A stretch of 64,000 nucleotides of DNA from Macondimonas sp045864775 (GTDB lineage Bacteria; Pseudomonadota; Gammaproteobacteria; UBA5335): positions 930,001-994,000 of the forward strand of contig BTVR01000002.1 in NCBI GenBank assembly GCA_045864775.1, in the 5' to 3' direction. A model generated the notes under the pieces. That model did no database searches. It was given only the letters and a program-made list of their open reading frames with translations, and was not told the origin of the DNA. The translations under genes and the position numbers were made by a program. Positions 56,572-64,000 of this stretch are shown in pieces; within the stretch, counting starts at the first letter, position 1, and every line of letters starts with the position of its first letter.

Positions 56572-57364
56572 CCGGGCCGGCCCGGTCTGGACGCTCAGCT
56601 TCAACCGGCCGGAGAAACGCAACGCGCTGACCCACGCCATGTACACGGCGCTGGTCGATGCACTGGACGCCGCCCGCAACGACCCACAGGTGCGCGCCGT
56701 GATCCTGACCGGCTCAGGAGCCTGCTTTACCGCCGGCAACGACCTGCAGGACTTCCTGCACGCGCCACCCACCGGCCCCGACAGCCCCGTGGTGCGCTTC
56801 CTGGGCGCCATCAGCGACTTTCCCAAACCCTTGCTGGCCGCCGTCCCGGGAGTCGCCGTCGGGATCGGCACCACGCTGCTGCTGCACTGTGACCTGGCGT
56901 GGGCTGTCCCGAATGCGCGCTTCGAACTGCCGTTTGTGCGTCTCGCCCTTGTTCCGGAGGGCGCGGCCTCCTACCTGCTTCCTATGGCCGTCGGGCCCAA
57001 GCAGGCGAGCGCCATGCTGCTCGGCGGGGAAGCGCTCGATGCGGCGACCGCGGCGCGGCTCGGTCTGATCAATGGCGTCGTCGACGCCGACGCGCTGCAG
57101 GCGCAGGTGCGGGCTCAGGCCGAACGGCTGGCCGCATTGCCGCCACAAGCCCTGCAGCACACCAAGGCCTTGCTGCGCGCGCCGCAGCGGGCCGCTATAC
57201 AGACCGCGCTCGCCGCCGAGATACAAGCCTTCGGTCGTCAGCTACAATCGCCAGAATCGCGCGCGGCCATGCAGGCTTTTTTCAGCCGGTCCGCCCAGAC
57301 CCGCACGCTGCCCAGCGAGACCGCGCCGTCCACCCCGCCCCGTGAGGAGCCCGATCGTCCATGA
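56549..57364 (+). CDS. Enoyl-CoA hydratase/isomerase family protein
   Basis: 271 residues, crotonase fold. FNRPEKRNALTHAMYTAL, AVILTGSGACFTAGNDLQDF (first oxyanion-hole half) and AAVPGVAVGIGTTLLLHCDL (second) are clear; the acidic residue follows in FVRLALVPEGAAS. Its C terminus is Pro-rich. The substrate is unknown. ATG 56549 lies within the end of the CDF gene. Confidence 0.87.
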   Translation: MSTDILIDRAGPVWTLSFNRPEKRNALTHAMYTALVDALDAARNDPQVRAVILTGSGACFTAGNDLQDFLHAPPTGPDSPVVRFLGAISDFPKPLLAAVPGVAVGIGTTLLLHCDLAWAVPNARFELPFVRLALVPEGAASYLLPMAVGPKQASAMLLGGEALDAATAARLGLINGVVDADALQAQVRAQAERLAALPPQALQHTKALLRAPQRAAIQTALAAEIQAFGRQLQSPESRAAMQAFFSRSAQTRTLPSETAPSTPPREEPDRP

Positions 57365-57675
57365 AACAGAAACTGATTGCCATCGCCTGCCTGCCCGTTC
57401 TGCTTGCGGCCTGTTCCTTCATCCCCAAGAGTCCGGGCGCCGACCGGGTGCTGTTGCTGCCACTCGAGCGCGTCAAGTCCTGCACGGAAGTGGGCCAGAC
57501 CAAGGTTCAGGTGCTGGATCGGGTGGGATTCCTCGCGCGGCGCGGGGCATCGGTCGATCAGGATCTGCAGCGCGTGGCCAGGAACAATGCCGTGGACATG
57601 GGTGGCGATACCATTTCCGCGCTGACCGGCGTCGTCAACGGCCGGCAAACCTTCGGCGTCTACAAGTGCCTGTGA
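57361..57675 (+). CDS. DUF4156-type lipoprotein
   Basis: 104 residues. The lipobox LLAAC places the lipidated Cys near residue 18. The mature part has VKSCTEVGQTKVQVLDRVG and a second Cys at the end (VYKCL), probably a disulfide. It overlaps the enoyl-CoA hydratase stop by 4 bases. Function unknown; expected at the outer membrane. Confidence 0.82.
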   Translation: MKQKLIAIACLPVLLAACSFIPKSPGADRVLLLPLERVKSCTEVGQTKVQVLDRVGFLARRGASVDQDLQRVARNNAVDMGGDTISALTGVVNGRQTFGVYKCL

Positions 57676-57712
57676 GCGCCATATAGGCTCCTGATCCCCC
57701 GACCAGCAGCCG

Positions 57713-58459
57713 TCAGAAGCCCGCCCGCGCCATCAAGCGGGCGGGAATCCATGGCATGACCCAGCGCATCAGAACCCACGGCCAGCGCGGCACGATGGCG
57801 CGGGCCACTTTGCGCTCGATGGCGCGCACGATCAGCCGCGCCGCCACATCGGCCTCGATGGCGAAGGGCGTGCGGGCCACGCCTTCTACGATCGGCGTCT
57901 TGACGAATCCCGGGTAGAGCACGGTGACGCGGATCCGGTCTCGCCAGGCTTCGGCGCGCAGCCCTTCCAGGTAACTGGCGAAGCCGATTTTCGACACGGA
58001 ATAGGCCACATTGCCCGGGACCGCACGGAAAGCCGCCACCGAGCAGGTGCCGATGACATGGCCGCCGCCGTGCGCACGGAAACGGCGCACCGCCGCGTCG
58101 GTCACGGCCATGGCGCCGAGCAGGTTGGTGTCGATGGTGCGTTGCTGCTTGTCGAAGGATTTGCCGCCGACGCGGCCACCCAGGCCAATGCCGGCATTCA
58201 CAAGCACGGCGTCGAGCCCACCCAGCGCCGCGGCCGCCGAACCGATCAGCGCGTCACTGGCCGCAAAGTCCGTCACGTCGTGCACTTCGACATGGACGCG
58301 CAGGTTGGGATACTGCGCGCGCAGCGCCCCCGCCAAGGCCTCGAGATCGTCTCCACGCCGGGCCGACAAGGCGAGGTCCCAGCCGCGCCGGGCCAGTTCC
58401 CGCGCCACGGCGGCGCCGATCCCGGAGCTGGCGCCTGTGATCAACATCGAGCGGGACAT
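57713..58459 (-). CDS. SDR family oxidoreductase
   Basis: 248 residues. TGASSGIGAAVA (cofactor), VNAGIGLGG (NAG), then TCSVAAFRAVPGNVAYSVSKIGF with catalytic Ser, Tyr and Lys. The C terminus ends in a basic hydrophobic patch that may touch the membrane. Distinct from the SDR at 489. Confidence 0.88.
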   Translation of the reverse strand: MSRSMLITGASSGIGAAVARELARRGWDLALSARRGDDLEALAGALRAQYPNLRVHVEVHDVTDFAASDALIGSAAAALGGLDAVLVNAGIGLGGRVGGKSFDKQQRTIDTNLLGAMAVTDAAVRRFRAHGGGHVIGTCSVAAFRAVPGNVAYSVSKIGFASYLEGLRAEAWRDRIRVTVLYPGFVKTPIVEGVARTPFAIEADVAARLIVRAIERKVARAIVPRWPWVLMRWVMPWIPARLMARAGF

Positions 58460-58790
58460 GCCGTCTCCTGAAGTGAATTCACGCGCGTCAAGCGCCCGGT
58501 CCGTCCATGATAGGCAGGACGGGCAGGAAATGCGTCAAGCCATCGCTGGCCTTCCGCGATCCTGCAACGCAGCGAAAGCGGCACTGAACGTCAAGGCCAA
58601 GAACGGCGCAGCGACGCTTGCCCCGGGACGTCGATTGCGAGCCCTCCGCGGTCATGCTACAAGCCTTTGATCGTCAGGAATTTTCCACCAGGATGAACGG
58701 CGCGGATCGCGATGCGACCTACTCGCCCCAAACTGTTTCGGAGACGACCATCACGCAATAAGCACGCCCTCCCTGCCGGAGAAAGACCCC
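58460..58790. other. Intergenic stretch between divergent genes
   Basis: It holds the upstream regions of the SDR (-) and the GH13 gene (+). A plausible ribosome site GGAGAA precedes 58791. I see no gene or RNA. Confidence 0.5.
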
Positions 58791-60743
58791 ATGATCGACA
58801 ACACCTCGCACGATCGGATCGAACGGCGCCTCGCGGATATCGAGTGGCCGACCCTCACTCAGCGCGCCTACACGCCGTCGCCCGCATGCTGGACGGATCA
58901 GGTGCTCTACTTCCTGATGCTGGACCGCTACTCCGACGGACGGGAAAAGGGGTTTCGCGACAACGCCGGCAAGCCCGTAACGACGGGAACGACCCCGCCG
59001 TTCGATTTCGCCGCCGACGCTTACACCGCTGCGCGTGAGCCATGGGCGGATGCGGGAGACGAATGGCTGGGCGGCACGCTGACAGGCCTTGCGAGCAAGA
59101 TCGGCTATCTGCAGCGCCTGGGCATCACCGCCGTCTGGATCAGCCCGGCGTTCAAGCAGGTGAGCTCTGACGCCCACGCCTATCATGGCTACGGCATCCA
59201 GAACTTTCTGGATGTCGATCCCCACTTCGGTACGCGCCAGGATCTCATCGATCTGGTGCAGACAGCGCATGCCCACGGCATCCGCGTCATCCTCGACATC
59301 ATCCTCAACCACACCGGCGATGTGTTCGGCTACCCCTACGATCCGAACCGCTACCCCGCCCGGGACGATCACGGCATCATCATCCGCGACGCTCAAGGCC
59401 GCATCGCCATGGACCCGCGCTGGGACGGCAACGGCTACCCGGTCGCGGGCTGGCGCAATGCCTTCGGGGAGGCGAACATCCCGTTTGCCCCCGTCGATGC
59501 CCACACCCATCCCCACGCCTGGCCCAACGACGCCGTGTGGCCGGCGGAGATGCAGCAGGCCGCGCACTTCTCCGCCAAGGGGCGCATCAGCAGTTGGGAC
59601 CATGACCCGGAGTTCGTCGAGGGCGATTTCGTCACGTTGAAGGATGTCGACCACGGCTTTCACGACCGGAATGACCAGGGGCAACGCATCGTCGATGCCT
59701 TCCACCCCTCTCCTGCGCTGAACCTGCTCTGTGATGCCTACAAGTTCTGGATCGCGCTCGCGGATGTGGACGGTTTCCGCATCGACACCGTCAAGCACAT
59801 GGAGCCGGGCGCGACCCGCTACTTTGCCTCAGTGATCAAGGAATTCGCCCAGAGCCTGGGCAAGGAAAACTTCTTTCTGGTCGGCGAAATCACCGGCGGG
59901 CACGATCGTGCCTGGACGACCTTGGACCTCACGGGCCTGGACGCGGCGCTCGGCATCGACGACATCCCGGACAAGCTGGACTATCTGGCCAAGGGCTATC
60001 GCGAGCCCGCCGACTACTTCGGCCTGTTCCGCAACTCCGCACAGGAGCGCAAATCGTCCCATGTGTGGTTCGGCCAGCACGTCGTGACCTTGTTCGATGA
60101 CCACGATCAGGTCCGCAAGGGCAACGACAAGGCCCGCTTCTGCGGCGACAAGGTGAACAACGGTTATCAGCATCTCAAGGCGGTGCTGGGGCTCAACCTC
60201 TGTTCCATGGGCATCCCCTGCGTCTATTACGGCACCGAGCAGGGATTCGACGGCGCGGGTAACAGCGATCGCTTTTTGCGCGAGTGCATGTTTGGCGGTG
60301 CGTTTGGCTCGCTACAGAGTGCGGGTCGGCATTTCTTCAATGAGGATCACGACATCTACCGGTTCATCGCCGAGGTGACCGCGCTGCGCAGCGCGCATCT
60401 GGCGCTGCGGCGGGGGCGGCAATATCTGCGGGAGATTTCGGGCGCGGGGACGCCGGGCAGCTTCGGGCTGCCGCACTTGATCGGGGGCCAAATCCGGAGC
60501 GTGGTGCCGTGGTCACGCATCTTCAACAACCGGGAAATCGTGCTGGCCATCAACACCGACGCCGAGCACGAGCGCGCGGCCTGGGTCACGATCGATGCGG
60601 GGCTGCAGGCGTCGACACCGACTCTGACCTGTCTGTATTCCAGCGATGGGGCGCAATCGGGCCTCACGGTCGGCGTCGAGGCACGCAACGGCCGCGCCGT
60701 GCATGTCACGGTACCGGCGGGAGGCTTCGTCGCCTACGGTTGA
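58791..60743 (+). CDS. GH13 alpha-amylase family glycosidase
   Basis: 650 residues. The (beta/alpha)8 catalytic motifs are complete: DIILNHTGD, DGFRIDTVKH with nucleophile Asp332, VGEITGG with acid/base Glu366, and FDDHD with Asp439. A C-terminal beta domain follows. It has no signal peptide, so it should act on cytoplasmic alpha-glucans, consistent with the phosphorylase at 1502. The exact specificity is not evident. Confidence 0.9.
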   Translation: MIDNTSHDRIERRLADIEWPTLTQRAYTPSPACWTDQVLYFLMLDRYSDGREKGFRDNAGKPVTTGTTPPFDFAADAYTAAREPWADAGDEWLGGTLTGLASKIGYLQRLGITAVWISPAFKQVSSDAHAYHGYGIQNFLDVDPHFGTRQDLIDLVQTAHAHGIRVILDIILNHTGDVFGYPYDPNRYPARDDHGIIIRDAQGRIAMDPRWDGNGYPVAGWRNAFGEANIPFAPVDAHTHPHAWPNDAVWPAEMQQAAHFSAKGRISSWDHDPEFVEGDFVTLKDVDHGFHDRNDQGQRIVDAFHPSPALNLLCDAYKFWIALADVDGFRIDTVKHMEPGATRYFASVIKEFAQSLGKENFFLVGEITGGHDRAWTTLDLTGLDAALGIDDIPDKLDYLAKGYREPADYFGLFRNSAQERKSSHVWFGQHVVTLFDDHDQVRKGNDKARFCGDKVNNGYQHLKAVLGLNLCSMGIPCVYYGTEQGFDGAGNSDRFLRECMFGGAFGSLQSAGRHFFNEDHDIYRFIAEVTALRSAHLALRRGRQYLREISGAGTPGSFGLPHLIGGQIRSVVPWSRIFNNREIVLAINTDAEHERAAWVTIDAGLQASTPTLTCLYSSDGAQSGLTVGVEARNGRAVHVTVPAGGFVAYG

Positions 60744-60813
60744 GGGTCGTCACCGCGCTGAACGAGCGAGGACGGCTGCTCCGGCCGCACGCCAGGTTCC
60801 CGCCCTGCGCCGC

Positions 60814-61932
60814 TCAGGCCTTGCCGCCGAGATGCGAGGCGGGCTCGGCGATGTGCGCCTTGGCAAGGTGGCTCTTGTCGAGGAATTTGTCGAAGTGGAT
60901 GTGGTCGCTCGAGATGCCGGCGCCTTTCAGCACCTCGATGGCGGCATCGAGCATGGGCGGCGGACCGCACATATAGGCGTGGCAGCTCCCCAAATCGGGC
61001 ACTTCGCGCGTGAGAAATTCGGTCACCAGGCCGCGCGGGCCGGTCCAGTCGCTGTCCTGGGGCTCGTTCGACAAGACCGGGATGAAGCGGAAGCGGCCTT
61101 TCCACTGCGCCGCGATGCGCGCCATGTCGTCCTGGCCGTAGAGATCCTGCTGGGTGCGGGCGCCGAACAGATAGGTGCAGTCGCGCTCGGCGCCATCGAT
61201 CACGGCCTGCTCGAGCAGGGCCTTGATCGGGGCCATGCCGCTGCCGCCGGCCACGCAGACCATGGGGGCCGCGCCGGAACGCAGGCGGAAGTCGCCGAAG
61301 GGACCGCGCAGCTCGACCCGCGCGCCCAGCCGGTCACTCTGATGCAGCCATTCGGTGAACTTGCCGCCGGGTACCTTGCGGATGTGGAACACGGCGCGAT
61401 CGGCCTGCGCCGGATCCGGGCGGGTGGCGAAGGAATAGGAGCGGAACTCGTCCAGCGCACCGGGCACGCGCAGATCGGCGTATTCACCGGCGGTATACAC
61501 AAGCGGACCGTCGAGCGCGATGCTCACCTCGACGATGTCGTGGGTGAGGTGATCGAGCCCGCGGATCACGCCCTGACGGGTGACGATCTCGTGCACCGAG
61601 GCTTGGGCCTCGGGCGACAGATCCAGGCCATCCACGCGGATGCGCAGGTCCGAGCGCGGCTGGCACTGGCAGGAGAGGATGTAGTTGGCGCGCAACTCTT
61701 CCTGGCTCAGCAGGTAGGTCTTGTCGGTGAATTCCTTCACCTTGCCTTCCAGCAGCTGCACCTTGCAGGTGCCGCACCCGCCCACCCGGCAGCTGTAGGG
61801 AATGGCAATGCCATCACGCAGCGCGGCCGAAAGCACGAAGGTCTTCTCATCGCACGCCACCGGCTGGGCCAGCCCCTCGATCCGGATCTGGTGGGGGCCG
61901 GTGTTTTTCTTGCCGAACAACTTGCCGAACAT
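60814..61932 (-). CDS. 2Fe-2S/FAD/NADH reductase component
   Basis: 372 residues. A plant-type ferredoxin domain (PYSCRVGGCGTCKVQLLEG and a later Cys in ILSCQC), an FAD domain (RSYSFATRP) and an NAD(P)H domain (VAGGSGMAPIKALL, YMCGPPPML). This is the layout of reductases serving soluble di-iron monooxygenases or ring dioxygenases. No oxygenase is in the window. ATG 61932 follows AGGAAG. Confidence 0.88.
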   Translation of the reverse strand: MFGKLFGKKNTGPHQIRIEGLAQPVACDEKTFVLSAALRDGIAIPYSCRVGGCGTCKVQLLEGKVKEFTDKTYLLSQEELRANYILSCQCQPRSDLRIRVDGLDLSPEAQASVHEIVTRQGVIRGLDHLTHDIVEVSIALDGPLVYTAGEYADLRVPGALDEFRSYSFATRPDPAQADRAVFHIRKVPGGKFTEWLHQSDRLGARVELRGPFGDFRLRSGAAPMVCVAGGSGMAPIKALLEQAVIDGAERDCTYLFGARTQQDLYGQDDMARIAAQWKGRFRFIPVLSNEPQDSDWTGPRGLVTEFLTREVPDLGSCHAYMCGPPPMLDAAIEVLKGAGISSDHIHFDKFLDKSHLAKAHIAEPASHLGGKA

Positions 61933-62060
61933 GTCTCTTCCTGTGGAAGCGGGGCGGGGGCGGAGTCGCATCACCGTCGACGTGAACGAGGACGACGGAG
62001 CGTTTGCAGGGACGCGCTGGGACCGTGAAGCCCCACTATAGAAATCGCCCTGCAAGCGTG

Positions 62061-62726
62061 TCAAGAAAGCGTCGGCGTGGCGGCCAGCAGCGCGTCGTAA
62101 CCCAATTCGGCGGGCGGCTTCGCGCCGCAGGCCAGAAAGAAGCCCAAGGCGAGGCGATGCACGGCATCGGCCGTCTGCTCGGCGGTATCGGCGCGGGCCT
62201 GGACCAGACAGCCTTCGAGTACGATGAACAGCGCTCGCGCAACGGGCAGAGCGTCTCCCACGAAGCGGAATTGGCCTGACGCACGGCCGTTGTCGAGGAT
62301 GCCGGCCAGGAAATGCTCGGCATCCCGTCGCGCACGGGTGCGAAACTCCTTGATGAGGTCGCGATCGACCCGGCCCACGCCGATCAAGAGCCCCGAGACG
62401 CTTTCCAGGTTTTCCGAATCCTGCAGGATGCTCTCGATGCCCTGAAAGAACTTCAGCATCTGCTCCTTGGGGTGATCGGCGCCGGCCATGGGGCCATAGA
62501 TGTGCGCGACGAACAGCTTGCGCAAGCGCTTGACGCATTCGACGAAGAGCGCTTCCTTGTTGCGGAAATACCAGTACATCGCGCCCTTGCTGAGACTGCA
62601 CGCCTTCGAGATCTGATCGATGGATACCCCGTCGTAGCCATAACGGCCGAACATCTCGAAAGCGGTCTGCAGGATCCGCTCGCGGGTTTCAAGGTCCAGG
62701 ACAGCAGGTTTCTGGTTGGGCGCCAT
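62061..62726 (-). CDS. TetR/AcrR family regulator
   Basis: 221 residues. The N-terminal HTH (RERILQTAFEMFGRYGYDGVSIDQISKACSLSKGAMYWYF) is typical; the C-terminal domain is variable. It lies upstream of the 2Fe-2S reductase on the same strand and a palindrome sits just before its start, so it probably represses itself and maybe that gene. Confidence 0.9.
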   Translation of the reverse strand: MAPNQKPAVLDLETRERILQTAFEMFGRYGYDGVSIDQISKACSLSKGAMYWYFRNKEALFVECVKRLRKLFVAHIYGPMAGADHPKEQMLKFFQGIESILQDSENLESVSGLLIGVGRVDRDLIKEFRTRARRDAEHFLAGILDNGRASGQFRFVGDALPVARALFIVLEGCLVQARADTAEQTADAVHRLALGFFLACGAKPPAELGYDALLAATPTLS

Positions 62727-62748
62727 GGGTTTCGCAATACATACCGAG

Positions 62749-62762
62749 TAGTCGATTGACTA
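62749..62762. promoter_or_regulatory. Candidate TetR operator
   Basis: TAGTCGATTGACTA has perfect 5-base arms around four bases, 22 bases upstream of the TetR-family start codon in an AT-rich stretch shared with the divergent DUF3592 gene. Confidence 0.45.
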
Positions 62763-62860
62763 ATTTAATATAAGACCAAGGGTATCGGCAACGTTTTGAA
62801 TATAGAGACGGCGCGGCATCCGTGCCACAATGACCGTCCCGTCATCCACTCCCGCCCCCT

Positions 62861-63571
62861 ATGACCGTGTCGCCGGCCGCCCCGCTTTCCGCGCAACTGC
62901 AACGTCGTCTGCTTCTGATCTGCGTGCTGTCCAGCGTGATCCTGCTGTTCATCGGCATGCAACGGATCGTTCTGCAGGCCGGTCAACTCCGCGACTTTGT
63001 CCCGATCACGGCCGAAGTGATCGATCGCGGTGTCCGCGCCGCCGAGGACGGCAAGTTTCTTCCCTTCGTCGCGTTCCGCTTCCGCGTCGGCAACGAGGTG
63101 ATGCGAACCGACCAGTTGTTCTCCCGTCGCGACCCGCGTTCGCGCGCAGCGGCCGAAGCGGCGATCGCACCCTATGCGGTCGGTGATTCCGTCACCGCCT
63201 ACTACGATCCCGCGTTGCCCGATCGCACCTTCCTGCGCCCCGATCTGGCGTTCGGACCCTATGTCTTTGCGCTCATGGGCGTCGCCCTGCTGGCCGTGGG
63301 GCTGGCCCTCTCGCGCTGGCAGGGTCGCTATGCCATCGCGGCCGAACCACCGCCGCGGACGCGCGCCATCGCCGCGCTGGCCTGCGCCGTGGTCTGGCAG
63401 CTCGGCGGCGCGCTGGCCTGGGGCCACTACCTGCATCATCAGCCCCCGCCCTATCCATGGGCGGTCTGGGTGGTGCTGCCGATCTACGGCCTGATCGGCC
63501 TGATGCCGCTCGCCGTCGCCCTGCATTTTGTCCGCATGCATCGCGCGCGTCGCCGCATGGATTCCGCATGA
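62861..63571 (+). CDS. DUF3592 membrane protein
   Basis: 236 residues. One N-terminal helix (LLLICVLSSVILLFIGM), a soluble beta domain typical of DUF3592 (FVPITAEVIDRGV, YAVGDSVTAYYDPALPDRTFL), then three further helices. Function unknown. It overlaps the next gene by 4 bases. Confidence 0.8.
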   Translation: MTVSPAAPLSAQLQRRLLLICVLSSVILLFIGMQRIVLQAGQLRDFVPITAEVIDRGVRAAEDGKFLPFVAFRFRVGNEVMRTDQLFSRRDPRSRAAAEAAIAPYAVGDSVTAYYDPALPDRTFLRPDLAFGPYVFALMGVALLAVGLALSRWQGRYAIAAEPPPRTRAIAALACAVVWQLGGALAWGHYLHHQPPPYPWAVWVVLPIYGLIGLMPLAVALHFVRMHRARRRMDSA

Positions 63572-64000
63572 CGGATCTGGTGGACATCGGCGCCAACCTG
63601 ACGCACGACGCCTTCGGCGCCGATCGCCCCGCGGTGCTCGATCGCGCCAGGGCGGCCGGCGTCGCCGGCATGGTAGTCACCGGCAGTTCGCTCCCCTGTA
63701 GCCTCGAGGCGCTCGCGCTTGCCCGGTCCCATCCCGAGCATTTGCGCTGTACCGCCGGGATTCATCCGCATCATGCGGCCGAGCAGAGCCCGGCTGTGCG
63801 GGATGAACTGGCGCAGTTGTGGGCTGCGCCGGAAGTCGTCGCAATCGGCGAAACCGGGCTCGATTTCTTCCGCGATTTCTCCCCGCGCGCGGCGCAGGAA
63901 CGCGTCTTCGAGTGGCACCTGGAACAGGCGGCGCACCATCGCCTGCCGCTGTTCCTGCACGAGCGCGAGGCCCATGCGCGCTTTCTGCCGATGCTCCGCG
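63568..64000 (+). CDS. tatD: TatD family hydrolase, cut by window edge
   Basis: The first 144 residues are present. VDIGANLTHDAF supplies the N-terminal metal ligands (a variant of the usual D-x-H), GIHPHHA and IGETGLDFFRDFSP the next, and PLFLHEREA the following His. It matches TatD/YcfH DNases. It is coupled to the DUF3592 gene (ATGA). The C-terminal part lies outside the window. Confidence 0.9.
   Translation, partial: MTDLVDIGANLTHDAFGADRPAVLDRARAAGVAGMVVTGSSLPCSLEALALARSHPEHLRCTAGIHPHHAAEQSPAVRDELAQLWAAPEVVAIGETGLDFFRDFSPRAAQERVFEWHLEQAAHHRLPLFLHEREAHARFLPMLR

Overview
The window looks like a chromosomal segment of a GC-rich gammaproteobacterium. It carries mpl-ubiX, a gamma-type ferrochelatase, ribonuclease D, adk, ppa, moaCDE and a FleQ-like sigma-54 activator, and its tRNA genes encode CCA. 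I cannot name a genus from sequence alone. A 100-N scaffold gap at 37330-37429 shows that this is a draft assembly.

Layout. Bases 1-5446 are core: the edge of a SAM-dependent methyltransferase, an SDR oxidoreductase, an alpha-glucan phosphorylase and a MATE transporter. Bases 5456-41182 are a roughly 35.7-kb genomic island integrated into the 3' half of a tRNA-His gene. An exact 53-bp direct repeat marks both ends. Bases 41130-64000 return to core: a tRNA-His/Arg/Pro cluster, a methyltransferase, mtgA, a FleQ-like regulator, tRNA-Leu, an HNH protein, hemH, a secreted protein, a NUDIX hydrolase, an MFS transporter, ubiX, mpl, rnd, adk, ppa, moaE-moaD, moaC, a CDF transporter, an enoyl-CoA hydratase, a lipoprotein, an SDR, a GH13 glycosidase, a 2Fe-2S flavoreductase with a TetR regulator, a DUF3592 protein and tatD (cut by the window edge).

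Inside the island, from left to right: tyrosine integrase; a complete IS5-family insertion with a TTAG target duplication; a small unrecognised gene that has a paralogue 13.5 kb away; a conjugation-gene relic (DotA/TraY-like); a stability and abortive-infection cluster (VapBC-like, Fic, XRE, MqsA-like zinc protein, MazEF, a second Fic with a degenerate active site, AbiE-like pair) interspersed with palindromic repeats; a PLD nuclease; a umuD-umuC-SRAP damage-response operon; a complete type 3 BREX phage-defence operon (brxF-brxC-pglXI-brxHII-pglZ-brxA); a serine recombinase; a second MazEF; decayed IS3-family remains; and a replication/regulation module (small HTH protein, Toprim primase-like protein, DUF3987 protein).

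How it fits together. The integrase and the tRNA repeats explain entry of the island. BREX-3 is its main phage-defence cargo. The toxin-antitoxin pairs probably stabilise it, and the Y-family polymerase with SRAP handles damaged DNA. The least explained parts are: (i) a small-protein family represented twice (8698 and 22206), one copy lying at the 3' flank of the BREX operon; (ii) a ~79-bp leader sequence present twice at that same flank; (iii) TTGACGGACA sites found both at the resolvase gene and beyond the far end of the BREX cassette; and (iv) two inverted clusters of palindromic repeats spaced at about 57-65 bp around the toxin-antitoxin genes.
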